Positions 28,005 to 38,108 of a stretch of DNA of 64,000 nt are shown here, one piece after another. How positions within the stretch are numbered: position 1 is the stretch's first letter; every line of letters begins with the position of its first letter. The position numbers and the translations under genes are program-made. The stretch lies in NCBI GenBank assembly GCA_022821585.1, contig JAJEDI010000055.1, positions 1-64,000 of the forward strand. Direction: 5' to 3'. This DNA is from Caldilineaceae bacterium (GTDB taxonomy: Bacteria > Chloroflexota > Anaerolineae > Caldilineales > Caldilineaceae). The notes beneath the pieces are model-generated. The model ran no database searches. It was not told where the DNA came from and was given only the letters and a program-made list of their open reading frames with translations.

Positions 28005-29018
28005 ATGACGACCCACCCCCTTCCCGCGCCCGCAGACCTGACTATCTGCTTTGCCCACGTAGTCTATCAGCTGGAAACGATCTTTGCCCGCCGCCAATCC
28101 CATCTGCGCAGCAACACCCCCGCCGGTCAGGAGCGCATCCAACACTTCCAGGCCTGGACCCCGGAAGAAGTGGTTGCCCGTCTGCCCGAAGCCGATGTCC
28201 TCCTCGTCTCCGGCTTCTGGCAGAACGATCTCCTCGACGTCGCCCCCCGCCTCCGCTTCATCCAGTCCATCGGCGCCGGCGTCGACCAGTTCGACCTCGA
28301 CGTCCTTCGCCAACGCGGCATCCGCCTGGCTACCGCCAGCGGCGTCAACAGCAACGCCGTCAGCGAACACGCCATGGCCCTCATCCTCGCCTTCACCCGC
28401 CACATCCACACCGGCCGCGACCGCCAGCACAACCGCGCCTGGCGCGGCATGATCGGCGACCTCGCCCTGCGCGAAGACGAGCTCGGCGGCAAGACCCTCC
28501 TCATCATCGGCCTGGGCAAGATCGGCTCCCGCCTCGCCAAACTCGCCAAGGCCTTCGACATGCGCGTCATCGCCACAAAAAGCAACCCGGCCACCGCCGC
28601 CGCACCCGCCGACGCCGTCCACCCGCCCGATGACCTGCCCGCCCTCCTGCCTCAGGCCGACTTCGTCGCCCTCACCTGCCCCCTGACTCCCGCAACCGAG
28701 AACCTGTTCGACGCCGCCGCCTTCGCGCAAATGAAAGAGAGCGCCTACCTGATCAACGTCGCCCGCGGCGGCTGCGTACACGAACCGGCCATGCTCACAG
28801 CCCTCCAGTCCGGCGCCATCGCCGGCGCCGGCATCGACCACTTCTGGGACGAGCCTCTCCCGCAGGACGCCCCCTTCTGGGGCCTCGAAAACGTCCTCAT
28901 CACCCCCCACACCGGCGGCGAAACCTGCATGTACGAAGAAAACCTGATCGACATCCTCCTCGACAACCTCAACCGCCTCTGGCGCGGCGAAACTGAGCTC
29001 CGAAATCAGGTCGTGTAG
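28005..29018 (+). CDS. D-isomer-specific 2-hydroxyacid dehydrogenase
   Basis: NAD(P)-dependent oxidoreductase acting on a 2-keto or D-2-hydroxy acid. It has 337 residues, the normal length. The nucleotide loop is LLIIGLGKIGSRLA near 165. The catalytic Arg lies in NVARGG near 245, the catalytic Glu in the DHFWDEPLP segment near 275, and the catalytic His in TPHTGGE near 305. The N-terminal half has FIQSIGAGVDQFD, typical of the GhrA/GyaR-like group. The ATG at 28005 has ACGGAG upstream. The gene is isolated between repeat-rich intergenic DNA and the DUF2207 cluster. Candidate substrates (glyoxylate, hydroxypyruvate, phenylpyruvate and others) cannot be separated. Confidence 0.88.
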   Translation: MTTHPLPAPADLTICFAHVVYQLETIFARRQSHLRSNTPAGQERIQHFQAWTPEEVVARLPEADVLLVSGFWQNDLLDVAPRLRFIQSIGAGVDQFDLDVLRQRGIRLATASGVNSNAVSEHAMALILAFTRHIHTGRDRQHNRAWRGMIGDLALREDELGGKTLLIIGLGKIGSRLAKLAKAFDMRVIATKSNPATAAAPADAVHPPDDLPALLPQADFVALTCPLTPATENLFDAAAFAQMKESAYLINVARGGCVHEPAMLTALQSGAIAGAGIDHFWDEPLPQDAPFWGLENVLITPHTGGETCMYEENLIDILLDNLNRLWRGETELRNQVV

Positions 29019-29193
29019 CTGAGCGGGCCCCGGCTGGCAGGCGGCGCAGAAGGCCGCCCAATTGAATTGTCAGCCAAAGAGTTGGTAGAATGTCAGGCAT
29101 GTCAGGCGCCGCTGTGCGACACTGAAGGCATACTCCCGAGTCCGTGCCCGGAATAGGCTGTCTGCAGCCCCAAAGTCGCGCCAAAAGAGGTGA

Positions 29194-31317
29194 ATGATGC
29201 CACACGTCAAGATTCCGCCCCGACTCAAACCGAGGCGTCCAAACGCTTCCCGAAGACGGTCCCGCCTCCCTGCACGCCTGCTGACCGGCGCCGCCGTCCT
29301 TCTCGGCGTCCTCCTGATCCTGCAAGCCCATCCCGCCTTCGCACAGCAAAAGTCGCTGCTCTGGGACCGCTTCGACGTCGATATCATCGTCCGCAAAAAT
29401 AGTTCCTTCGATGTGACCGAGCATCAGACCATCCGTTTTACACGCGGCACCTTTACCTACGGTTATCGCGACATCCCAAAGAAGAATTTCAACTCCCTCG
29501 ACGGCTGGACCCTGACAGACGCCAGCGGCAACACCTATCGCTATGCGAGCTACGGCAAAGAGCCATATACGTTTACCGTCACCGAAAAGGCCTCCCGTTA
29601 CGTCATCTACTGGTATTTCCCGGGCATCACCAATCGCAGCGAGACGTTTAGCCTTGGCTACACGGTGCGCGGCGGCCTGCGCTACTATGAGGACGGCGAC
29701 CAGCTCTGGTGGAAGGCGATCTACGCCGACCGCAGCTTCCCCGTGCAGGCCGGGCGCGTGAATGTCGTCGCGCCCGCCGAAATTCATGAGTGGGCCGCAT
29801 ACACCAACAGGGGAGAAGCCTGGCAGGACGCCCGCGATATCGCCTCGGCTTCACGTCTGGACAGCGGGCGCGAAATTGCCTACGTGATCGACAGCAAGCT
29901 GGCCCCCGGTCAAGCGTTTGAAGTACGCGTCGAGTTTACCCCCGGCGTCGTGGCCGGAGAACCCCAGCCTTGGCAGATAAGGGCCGATGCCGAAGCAGCC
30001 GCGCGCGAAGCCGAAATACGCTTTCGCGCCCGCTGGAGCCCGATTCTTACACTCCTTCTCGGCGCCCTCGGCCTGCTCTTCCTCCTCGGCGGACCGGCCG
30101 CGCTCTACCTGCTCTGGTACCGCCTCGGCCGCGACCAACCGGTCGATATGGTCGCCGACTACCTGCCCGAGCCGCCCGACGACCTGGCCCCGGGCATCGT
30201 CGGCACCCTTCTGGACGAGCAGGCCGATATGCAGGACATCATCGCCACGCTTGTCGACCTCGCGCAGCGTAAGGTCATCAGCATCACCGAAGACAATACA
30301 GGCAAATCCCGGTCTGAACGCGACTTCATCTACCGCTACGAAAACCGCAAGCTGCCCGTCTCCTCCTTTGAGCAACACCTGCTGCACAGCCTCTTTAATG
30401 GCAGGAGTGATGTCCGGCTTTCCGACTTGAAACACAGGTTTCACAGGGAGGTGCCGGCTCTCAAGCGCGCACTCTACAGCGAAGTGACCGCACAGGGCTT
30501 TTTCGCCCGCAGCCCGGAAAAAGTGCGCAATCAGTACGCTGTCCTCGGCATAATCCTGTTCGTGCTCGCAGGGTTGGCCGGCAGGGGACTTTATACGCTG
30601 TACGGTGGTCTCACCGGAGCCGCCGCACTGCCCGGCATCGGCCTTGCGGCGACCGCCTTCGGCTTCCTGCTGCTCTCCCGTTTCATGCCCCGCAAAACCG
30701 CCCTTGGCTCACAGCTCGCCGCACGCTGGCAGGCCTTCAAAAGCTATCTGAGCGATATCGATCGCTTCAGCGACCTCGAAGAACAAAAAGAGCTATGGGA
30801 TCGCTGGCTCCCCTATGCCATCGCCTTTGGCGTCGATAAAGAGTACATCCGCAAATTCGAAAAGGTTAAAGCACCCGCGCCCGGCTGGTATATCCCCGCC
30901 CCGACTCTGTACAAAACATACCGGAGCGCATACTATGGGACCGGCTCAACCGCCCAGTCGCTTGGACCGGTTGTCGTCAGCGGGGGCGTAGGCGGCGGAA
31001 TGGCCGGTTTGCCCTCCGCCTCCCCGGGACGCGGCGGGCTCGGCGGGGGCATGGGCAGAAGCCTCAGCGATGTCAGCAGCGGGCTGGGCAGCAGTCTGTC
31101 AGGCATGAGCCTCGGCCTCGGCGCACTGCTCACCGGTACCAGCGTCAACATGACCAGCCGGCCCAGCAGCACCTACACAGGCGGCGACGGCTGGAGCCGT
31201 GGGGGATTCTCCGGCGGCAGCGGCTTCGGTGGGGGATTCTCCGGCGGCGGCGGCTTCGGTGGTGGTGGCGGCGGCGGCGGAGGGGGCGGCGGTGGAGGCG
31301 GCGGCGGCTTCGGATAG
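29194..31317 (+). CDS. DUF2207 membrane protein, paralogue 1
   Basis: 707 residues: a signal peptide (about 28-50, ending PAFAQ), then an extracytoplasmic beta-rich DUF2207 domain (about 52-275). A transmembrane helix (about 283-311), a cytoplasmic region with DYLPEPPDDLAPGIVGTLLD, and a second hydrophobic pair (about 450-495) follow. Next is a cytoplasmic segment with WDRWLPYAIAFGV, then a long Gly/Ser tail ending in a run of glycines (about 590-707). SD AAGAGG precedes two consecutive ATGs; the first is used. DUF2207 proteins are widespread and without proven biochemical function; some occur in envelope-stress gene sets. It is the first gene of a five-gene plus-strand cluster and very similar to the next gene. 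Confidence 0.85.
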   Translation: MMPHVKIPPRLKPRRPNASRRRSRLPARLLTGAAVLLGVLLILQAHPAFAQQKSLLWDRFDVDIIVRKNSSFDVTEHQTIRFTRGTFTYGYRDIPKKNFNSLDGWTLTDASGNTYRYASYGKEPYTFTVTEKASRYVIYWYFPGITNRSETFSLGYTVRGGLRYYEDGDQLWWKAIYADRSFPVQAGRVNVVAPAEIHEWAAYTNRGEAWQDARDIASASRLDSGREIAYVIDSKLAPGQAFEVRVEFTPGVVAGEPQPWQIRADAEAAAREAEIRFRARWSPILTLLLGALGLLFLLGGPAALYLLWYRLGRDQPVDMVADYLPEPPDDLAPGIVGTLLDEQADMQDIIATLVDLAQRKVISITEDNTGKSRSERDFIYRYENRKLPVSSFEQHLLHSLFNGRSDVRLSDLKHRFHREVPALKRALYSEVTAQGFFARSPEKVRNQYAVLGIILFVLAGLAGRGLYTLYGGLTGAAALPGIGLAATAFGFLLLSRFMPRKTALGSQLAARWQAFKSYLSDIDRFSDLEEQKELWDRWLPYAIAFGVDKEYIRKFEKVKAPAPGWYIPAPTLYKTYRSAYYGTGSTAQSLGPVVVSGGVGGGMAGLPSASPGRGGLGGGMGRSLSDVSSGLGSSLSGMSLGLGALLTGTSVNMTSRPSSTYTGGDGWSRGGFSGGSGFGGGFSGGGGFGGGGGGGGGGGGGGGGGFG

Positions 31318-31425
31318 AATCGGAATCCGCCTGCTCTCTGCATGATAAGTGTCAAAGATGCCGCAACCTGAATGCTCTCATACCGGTTGAGTCAGCGAGT
31401 CCTCGCAAGCAATAAGGAGCGAACC

Positions 31426-33474
31426 ATGCACGGTGGCGGCCGCATCGTCGGCCTGTCAATCAGGGCAATAGCAGCCCGCCTCTCTGCACGCCTGCTCACC
31501 GGCGCCGCACTGCTTCTCGGCGCCCTCTTGGTCCTGCATGCCCGCCCCGCCTTCGCGCAGGAAAAGTCCCTGCTCTGGGAGCGCTTCGACGTCGATATCA
31601 TTGTCCGCAAAGATGGCACGTTTGAAGTGACCGAGCATCAGACCATCCGCTTTACACGCGGCACCTTCACGTTCGGCTTTCGCGCAATCCCTACACGGTA
31701 TATCGACGCTATCGATAACTGGACCCTGACCGACGCCGGCGGCAACCGCTATCGACTCGCTGACAGCGGCAAAGCGCCATATACGTTCACCATCTCCGAA
31801 AAGGGCTCCCGCTACGTCGTTTACTGGTATTTCCCGCCCACCTCCAACCGCAGCGAGACCTTCACCCTTGCCTACACCGTACACGGGGGCCTCCGCTACT
31901 ATGAGGGCGGTGACCAGCTCTGGTGGCAAGCGATCTACGGTGACCGCAGTTTCCCTGTGCAGGCCGGCCGGGTGAATGTCGTGGCCCCGACCACCATCCA
32001 TGAGTGGGCCGCATACACGAGCAGGGGAGAAGCCTGGCAGGACGCCCAGGGCATCGCCTCGGCTTCACGCCTGGAAAGCGGGCGCGAGATTGCATACCTG
32101 ATTAACAGCAGCCTGGCCCCCGGTCAAGCGTTTGAAGTACGGGTCGAGTTCACGCCCGGCGTCGTGGCCGGGGAACCGCAGCCATGGCAGTTAAGGGCCG
32201 ATGCCGAAGCGGCCGCGCGTGAAGCGGAACTGCTCTTCCGCGCCCGCTGGGGCCCCATTCTTACGCTCCTGTTCGGCGCCCTCGGTCTCCTCTTCCTCCT
32301 CGGCGGTCCGGCAGCGCTCTATCTGCTCTGGTATCGTCTCGGCCGCGACAAACCGGTCGAAATGGTCGCCGATTACCTGCCCGAACCGCCCGATGACCTC
32401 GCCCCCGGCGTCGTCGGCACGCTTCTTGATGAGCAGGCCGATATGCAGGACATCGTCGCCACCCTCGTCGACCTCGCGCAACGCAAGGTTATCAGCATCA
32501 CCGAAGAAAAAACGGGGCAATTCCAGGTCGCCCGCGACTTCATCTACCGCTACGAAAACCGCAAGCTGCCCATCTCCCCCTTCGAGCAGCTCCTGCTGGA
32601 TAGCCTCTTTGAGCTCAAGGATGAAGTCAGACTCTCAGATCTGAAAAACAAGTTTCACAAAGAGTTGCCGGCTCTCAAACGAGCGCTGTATGACGATGTG
32701 ACCGCGCACGGCTTTTTCGCCCGCAGCCCGGAAAAGGTGCGCAACCAGTACGGCTGCCTGGGTGTGTGTCTGCTGGTCTTGGCAGGGCTTGCTGGCCTCG
32801 GACTGTGGACACTCTTTAGCGATCTCACCGGCGCCGCCGCCCTGCCCGGCATCGGGCTCGCCGCAACCGCCTTCGGCTTCCTTCTGCTCTCCCGTTTCAT
32901 GCCCCGCAAAACCGACGCCGGCGCCGAGCTGGCCGCACGCTGGCAGGCCTTCAAACGCTACCTGCGCAACATCGACCGCTACAGCGACCTCGAAGAACAG
33001 AAAGAGCTATGGGACCGCTGGCTCCCCTTTGCCATCGCCTTTGGCGTGGATTCCCAGTACATTCGTAAATTTGAAGCCGTCGACGCACCCGCACCCGGCT
33101 GGTACATCCCCGACCCGACTCTGTACGGACCATACAGGCACTGGTACTACGGGCCCGGTCCCGTTGGAAGGCCGCTTCGACCGGCTGACGGTGGGGGCCG
33201 CGCCGACGGCGAAGCGCTGGGACCGCCCCCCGGGTCCCCCTCAGGCGGCGGGCTCGGAGGAGGCCTGGGCGACGTCAGCCGCGGGCTCGGCACCAGCCTG
33301 ACCGGCATGAGCGCAGGCCTCGGCGCCATGCTCACCAGCACCAGCGCCACTATGACCAGCCGGCCCAGCAGCTCCTCCACCGGCGGCGGCGGCTGGAGCG
33401 GCGGCGGCGGTTTCTCCGGTGGCGGCGGCTTCGGCGGTGGTGGGGGCGGCGGCGGAGGCGGTGGTTTTGGGTAA
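31426..33474 (+). CDS. DUF2207 membrane protein, paralogue 2
   Basis: 682 residues with the same order as paralogue 1: signal peptide, DUF2207 domain, one helix, cytoplasmic region, helix pair, Gly-rich tail. Most of the body is closely similar to 29194-31317. The first dozen residues and the leader are different. AATAAGGAGCGAACC, the ATG and HGGGRIVGL resemble the start of the third gene at 33584, not that of paralogue 1. This suggests the front end was exchanged by recombination. I chose the ATG at 31426 because AAGGAG lies 7 bases upstream; an in-frame ATG at 31372 has no ribosome site. Confidence 0.85.
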   Translation: MHGGGRIVGLSIRAIAARLSARLLTGAALLLGALLVLHARPAFAQEKSLLWERFDVDIIVRKDGTFEVTEHQTIRFTRGTFTFGFRAIPTRYIDAIDNWTLTDAGGNRYRLADSGKAPYTFTISEKGSRYVVYWYFPPTSNRSETFTLAYTVHGGLRYYEGGDQLWWQAIYGDRSFPVQAGRVNVVAPTTIHEWAAYTSRGEAWQDAQGIASASRLESGREIAYLINSSLAPGQAFEVRVEFTPGVVAGEPQPWQLRADAEAAAREAELLFRARWGPILTLLFGALGLLFLLGGPAALYLLWYRLGRDKPVEMVADYLPEPPDDLAPGVVGTLLDEQADMQDIVATLVDLAQRKVISITEEKTGQFQVARDFIYRYENRKLPISPFEQLLLDSLFELKDEVRLSDLKNKFHKELPALKRALYDDVTAHGFFARSPEKVRNQYGCLGVCLLVLAGLAGLGLWTLFSDLTGAAALPGIGLAATAFGFLLLSRFMPRKTDAGAELAARWQAFKRYLRNIDRYSDLEEQKELWDRWLPFAIAFGVDSQYIRKFEAVDAPAPGWYIPDPTLYGPYRHWYYGPGPVGRPLRPADGGGRADGEALGPPPGSPSGGGLGGGLGDVSRGLGTSLTGMSAGLGAMLTSTSATMTSRPSSSSTGGGGWSGGGGFSGGGGFGGGGGGGGGGGFG

Positions 33475-33583
33475 GATTGGAATGTGCCGGCTCTCCGCCG
33501 CATAAGCGGAAGATCGGCAGCGATGGGTGCGCTCTCTGACATGAAGGAATTAACGCAACCCCGGCAGCAATAAGGAGCGAAAC

Positions 33584-34126
33584 ATGCGTGGAGGCGGCCG
33601 CATCGTCGGCCTTGCAACGATGGCAATATCTGCCGTTCTTTTCCTCGGCTGGACCGTAGCGGTCGTAACCTCCGGCACGACCGCCGGCGGCATCGCGCTG
33701 GGTCTCTTCCTGGCCCTGCTCGTGTGCGCACCCCTGCTGGGCATCGGCTTCTATCTCTGGCGCAAAGGGCAGCAGGAGCTGACCGAACTCGCGCAGGTCG
33801 CACAGGAGAAGAAGATCCTCAACATGGTCCTCACCCAGGGCCAGGTGAGCGTGCACGAGATCATCGTCGAACTGCAGCAACCGCGCGAAACCGTCGAGGA
33901 CATGATCCGCAACCTGGTCGGCAAGCAGCTTTTCAGCGGCGCCGTCAACTGGGAGGAAGGCACCCTCTACAGCGTCGACAGCCAGAAGCTCACCGACGGC
34001 CGCAACTGCCCCAACTGCGGCGGCGAACTCGAGCTCGCCGGCAAAGGACTGATCCAGTGCGGTTACTGCGGCAGCGAGGTCTTCCTGACCCAGCGCGCCG
34101 CAACCCGGATGAACAGCGCAGCGTAA
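33584..34126 (+). CDS. Membrane protein with winged-helix-like segment and C-terminal zinc ribbon
   Basis: 180 residues. Two hydrophobic helices (about 8-30 and 35-58) are followed by a soluble segment (about 62-130, EKKILNMVLTQGQVSVHEII) with the spacing of a small winged helix. A zinc ribbon follows, with CPNCG near 142 and CGYCG near 163. SD AAGGAG lies 8 bases before the ATG. Zinc-ribbon membrane proteins are found in envelope-stress clusters that also encode SPFH proteins, but I cannot assign a named family. It lies 109 bp after paralogue 2 and 94 bp before the coiled-coil gene, probably in the same transcript. Confidence 0.75.
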   Translation: MRGGGRIVGLATMAISAVLFLGWTVAVVTSGTTAGGIALGLFLALLVCAPLLGIGFYLWRKGQQELTELAQVAQEKKILNMVLTQGQVSVHEIIVELQQPRETVEDMIRNLVGKQLFSGAVNWEEGTLYSVDSQKLTDGRNCPNCGGELELAGKGLIQCGYCGSEVFLTQRAATRMNSAA

Positions 34127-34220
34127 TGAATGTAGAACCTGCGTAACCCCATCACATAGCGGGACCGGCTATTGACCCGCCCCATCGGCGCGTCGAAAAC
34201 CGGCCGGACAAGAGGACAAA

Positions 34221-34754
34221 ATGACAGATTCCTTTGTGGAAAAAGCTGACGAGAACATGGGAGCCATCGAGCGCGTGCTCAAGGGGCTGCCGCTGGTGCA
34301 GGAATACACCGATAAGGAGCTGCGCCGCCAGGCCGACCACCGCCTGCGCCAGCTCCTGGTAACCGATCTGGAGCAGGAGAAGCAGCGGCTCTACGACGTC
34401 CAGAAGAAACTGCTGCGCAGCGGCGGCCTGGCTTGGATCGATGACGCCGACGGCGCCATCCAGCGCCTGCAGACGCTCATCGACCGCATCAGGACGGCCA
34501 GCTACGGCTACGCCGGGCTCTTCGCAGCCGTCAAGATCCAGGAAGAACAGCTCAACGCCCTCCACCGCTTCGACACCGCCCTGGCCGAGCGCGCCCGGGA
34601 GATCAACGCTGGAATCGACGCGTTGGAGGCCGGCGCGGCAGATCGCGCAGCGATCGGCCCCGCCATCGAAGCCGTCAACGACACCGTGACCGAGCTCCAG
34701 CACCTCTTTGACAAGCGCAGCCAAACCTTAACAACCGCGGCCGACAGCGAATAG
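34221..34754 (+). CDS. Coiled-coil protein of unknown function
   Basis: 177 residues, almost entirely predicted helix, with heptad-like spacing (KELRRQADHRLRQLLVTDLE, about 32-51) and no membrane segment or cysteine motif. The ATG at 34221 has AGAGG upstream. It is not similar to PspA beyond being helical. Because it lies between a membrane zinc-ribbon protein and an SPFH protein with short gaps, I infer that it is a cytoplasmic partner or adaptor in that cluster. Confidence 0.7.
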   Translation: MTDSFVEKADENMGAIERVLKGLPLVQEYTDKELRRQADHRLRQLLVTDLEQEKQRLYDVQKKLLRSGGLAWIDDADGAIQRLQTLIDRIRTASYGYAGLFAAVKIQEEQLNALHRFDTALAERAREINAGIDALEAGAADRAAIGPAIEAVNDTVTELQHLFDKRSQTLTTAADSE

Positions 34755-34789
34755 CCGCCCACCGGCGGCCGACAGACAGGAGATAACTG

Positions 34790-35887
<1,098 letters not shown>

Positions 35888-35899
35888 AGGGATTTGGGC

Positions 35900-35921
35900 C
35901 CGCCCGACTCAGGTCGGGCGG
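35900..35921 (+). terminator. Hairpin at the end of the DUF2207/SPFH cluster
   Basis: CCGCCCGAC (35900-35908), loop TCAG, GTCGGGCGG (35913-35921): a perfect 9-bp stem 12 bases after the SPFH stop. No T tract follows, so it is a terminator-like hairpin rather than a textbook intrinsic terminator. Confidence 0.45.
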
Positions 35922-35973
35922 CGTCCTGACCGGCGACGCCCAAATGCATCCCCAACGCCCGCACAATCTCCAA

Positions 35974-36176
35974 GACGGCACTAAAGCCTGGAATGCCGCT
36001 TGCGGAGGCAGGCAAATTCGAGTATTCTACGCACCTGAACCCGGACGAACGGCTATACAGTTTACTGGGCTTGGGCACAAAAAGGAGACGACCGGCCTTA
36101 CGACAAGCACGTGCCGATCTCTAATAACCCGTGCGGTGAGCACGTCGAAGAGTTGAGAAAGGAGGACTTACTCTGA
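35974..36176 (+). pseudogene. RelE/ParE-like toxin remnant (frameshifted)
   Basis: One frame reads IRVFYAPEPGRTAIQFTGLG then HKKET. A second frame picks up with PYDKHVPISNNPCGEHVEEL and RKEDLL before TGA. Together these follow the C-terminal pattern of RelE/ParE-superfamily toxins (RVxYAxxPxRxAxLLxxG, then a KxVPIADxLYDEHLxEL-like end). A frameshift near 36090 separates the halves, and the N-terminal part is not recognisable. The TGA overlaps the ATG of the following small frame by one base, the usual toxin-antitoxin arrangement. Confidence 0.5.
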
Positions 36177-36358
36177 TGAAAGGGCGTCGAAAACTCAACG
36201 AAAAAACTGAGCAATTTATTCCCAGGGACCGTAAAATCATTGAGGAAAAAAAGGCGAAATTGCGCGCCTCGTTGCAACGGCCAGACAAACCCAGTGAATT
36301 TCGAAAATCGGCCCCGCAAGCGCATGTTCGCAAATCGCATGCGTCAAGACGCAGATAG
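36176..36358 (+). pseudogene. Antitoxin remnant following the toxin fragment
   Basis: A 60-residue basic frame (MKGRRKLNEKTEQFIPRDRK at the start) with AAGGAGG upstream. It starts in the toxin's stop codon. The N-terminus looks like the first helix of XRE-type antitoxins that pair with such toxins, but the HTH itself is missing and the frame ends in Arg/His-rich sequence. It is probably truncated. The stretch 36359-36640 shows no supported gene. Confidence 0.35.
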
Positions 36359-36640
36359 CACCTTCATCGCACGCGAGCTGGACGTATTAAGAAACGCCGC
36401 GCGAGGTACACACCTGAACCTTTGACTCTGTAGAGGTTCTTCTCAAAAAGGAGTCTTCCACTCTATTCCCCGCAAGAGAAGGATCGATTCCAGCCGAACC
36501 CCGACTTTTCCTCCGAGTTACCATAGTCAGATTACGATTTTGCCTGCGACCCTCACCGTTACCAAAAGCGCCGTTGACCGGATTCATGCCCGCTCAGACC
36601 GGAATTCCTACTTCAACACTTTAATGAAAGCAGAGGCACA

Positions 36641-37669
36641 ATGACAGACCATACAGTTTCCCGACGCTCATTTCTCAAGACCGCAACTGTCGCATCGTTA
36701 GGGATAGCCCTGGCGGCCTGCCAGCCAATACCCCCCATCGACGACGCTGAACCGGCCATGGGCCAGATGACCGCCGCCCAGGTGACGGACGCCGAAAGCC
36801 TCAAGGCCTGAGTCCTCGCAGCCCACGCCGAAATCCAAAGGATCGCCACAAACCTGGACGCAGCGGCGAAGCTCAAGCAGTGGGTCAAAACGGAGGGCGA
36901 CTGGAAATCCGGCTCCACCTTCCTCATCATCTTCGCGGCTAACGGAAACGTCTACGCTCACGGGAACGACCGTGGCGCCGAAGACAGGAACCTGCTTGAC
37001 ATGGAGGACGAACGCGGAACCAGAGTCGTCGAGGAACTCCTGGCAGCCGCTGCTGAGGGCGGCGGTTTCGTCGAATATTACGACGACGGGCTGAAGACCG
37101 CATACGCCGTCCCATTCAGACGACAGTTCGTGCTCGTCGGCGGCTACTCGCAGGACGTCTCCAATGTCCAAGTCCGCATCGCCGATCTCCCCAGACCCGC
37201 GGTCACCGCCTCCGAAGTCGTGGACCGCGAGACACTGATCACCTTTGTCGAGGAGGCGGCCAGGATCTACCAGGAGGCCCTCAGGTTCGAAGGCGGTCCC
37301 CCCCTCGTCGAGATCAAGAACGCCTTCCGGGTGGAAGGCGGGGACTGGAAGGCAGGCTCCATCTACCTGTATGTCGTGAGCGGCGGGGGCGTCACCCTGT
37401 TTCACGGCACCGAGCCCTTCCGCGAAGGCAATCCCACCGACATGACCAGGACGGACGTCAATGGCGTGCCGTTCGCCGAGGAGTTGATCGGAGGCGCACG
37501 CCGCGAAGGCCGGAAGTTTTTGCGGTATCACTACGACGACCCCGCCATCGAAGGTGACGAGGACACCGGTTCCCCCAAGCTCGGCTACGCCGTCAGCCTG
37601 CAGGTTGGCGTATCCGAAGAGAAGATGGTCATCGGCTCCGGCATCTATATCCCCACAGACGAGGAGTGA
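36641..37669 (+). pseudogene. Tat-type lipoprotein with Cache-like sensor domains, interrupted by one TGA
   Basis: From the ATG at 36641 the frame runs through a twin-arginine signal (SRRSFLKTATVASLG) and lipobox (LAAC). It hits TGA at codon 57 (36809-36811), then continues without another stop for 285 codons to 37669. The remainder has two Cache-like halves, each with a xxGDWKxGSxxLxIF- or LYVV-type strand and an LxFVxxAA helix, so it is an extracytoplasmic ligand-binding protein. Downstream expression could only start internally, for example at the ATG at 37001. The TGA lies in the spacer between the lipid anchor and the first domain (ESLKA, stop, VLAAH), not at an obvious catalytic place. 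A nonsense mutation is likeliest; selenocysteine is a remote alternative given selA at 53204. Confidence 0.75.
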
Positions 37670-37774
37670 CCGCCGGCGCACGGGAACCGGCGCGCCCTGG
37701 GCCGGGCCTCTCTTGCCGCAGCTTCGGTCGCCTCGGCGCGACCCAAGCTCGGCATGGCGCCCATGGCGCCGGTT

Positions 37775-37970
37775 CCCTGCAGCGAGCCGCCACCGCGGGC
37801 CACTGCACTGTTTACCGGAATATCGATTCGTCCGCAGGTCTCGATTGTCTGTTGCATGGCGGCATCGACAGCAGCGCCATCGGTTATGCTGCAGAGCACG
37901 GCCAGAGAACGGCGCCCGAAAGCCTCTACTTGGGCCTGCAGTCCCGTCAGGCCCCCCAGTCCGTGTCGGC
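37775..37970 (-). pseudogene. Short-chain dehydrogenase fragment
   Basis: The minus strand encodes LTGLQAQVEAFGRRSLAVLC, SITDGAAVDAAMQQTIETCG and RIDIPVNSAV. This matches the middle of SDR enzymes (VEALGRRALAVxxDVTD, then a GRIDILVNNAG segment). The Rossmann start and the Tyr-x-x-x-Lys active site are absent. It is an isolated remnant in the 37670-38108 gap, which shows nothing else. Confidence 0.55.
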
Positions 37971-38108
37971 ATAGGCCTTCATTACGATGCCGGTCACGAC
38001 GACCTCGGCTCCATCCTCAGCCAACCGCAGCCCGATCCCCCGTCGGTGCCGTGTTCGCCCCTGCCCGCCTCCTGCCAGCCGTCTCGCCCGCCACGCAACC
38101 ACCACCCC

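Noticed and set aside
27330-28633. Several frames in repeat-rich DNA and over the start of the 2-hydroxyacid dehydrogenase gene
   Set aside because: They translate the dispersed repeats or are out-of-frame readings of the dehydrogenase; no independent support.
31173-31355. Poly-proline frame opposite the glycine-rich tail of DUF2207 paralogue 1
   Set aside because: Simple antisense of GGC/GGT runs.
35900-36080. Minus-strand frame resembling an XRE antitoxin C-terminus
   Set aside because: Only a short stretch looks like an antitoxin end; the plus-strand toxin-like pattern explains the same DNA better.
36698-37972. 424-codon minus-strand frame opposite the broken lipoprotein gene
   Set aside because: The plus strand has a Tat signal, lipobox and Cache-like pattern; the minus frame is its shadow, apart from the SDR fragment at 37775-37970, which uses a different frame.
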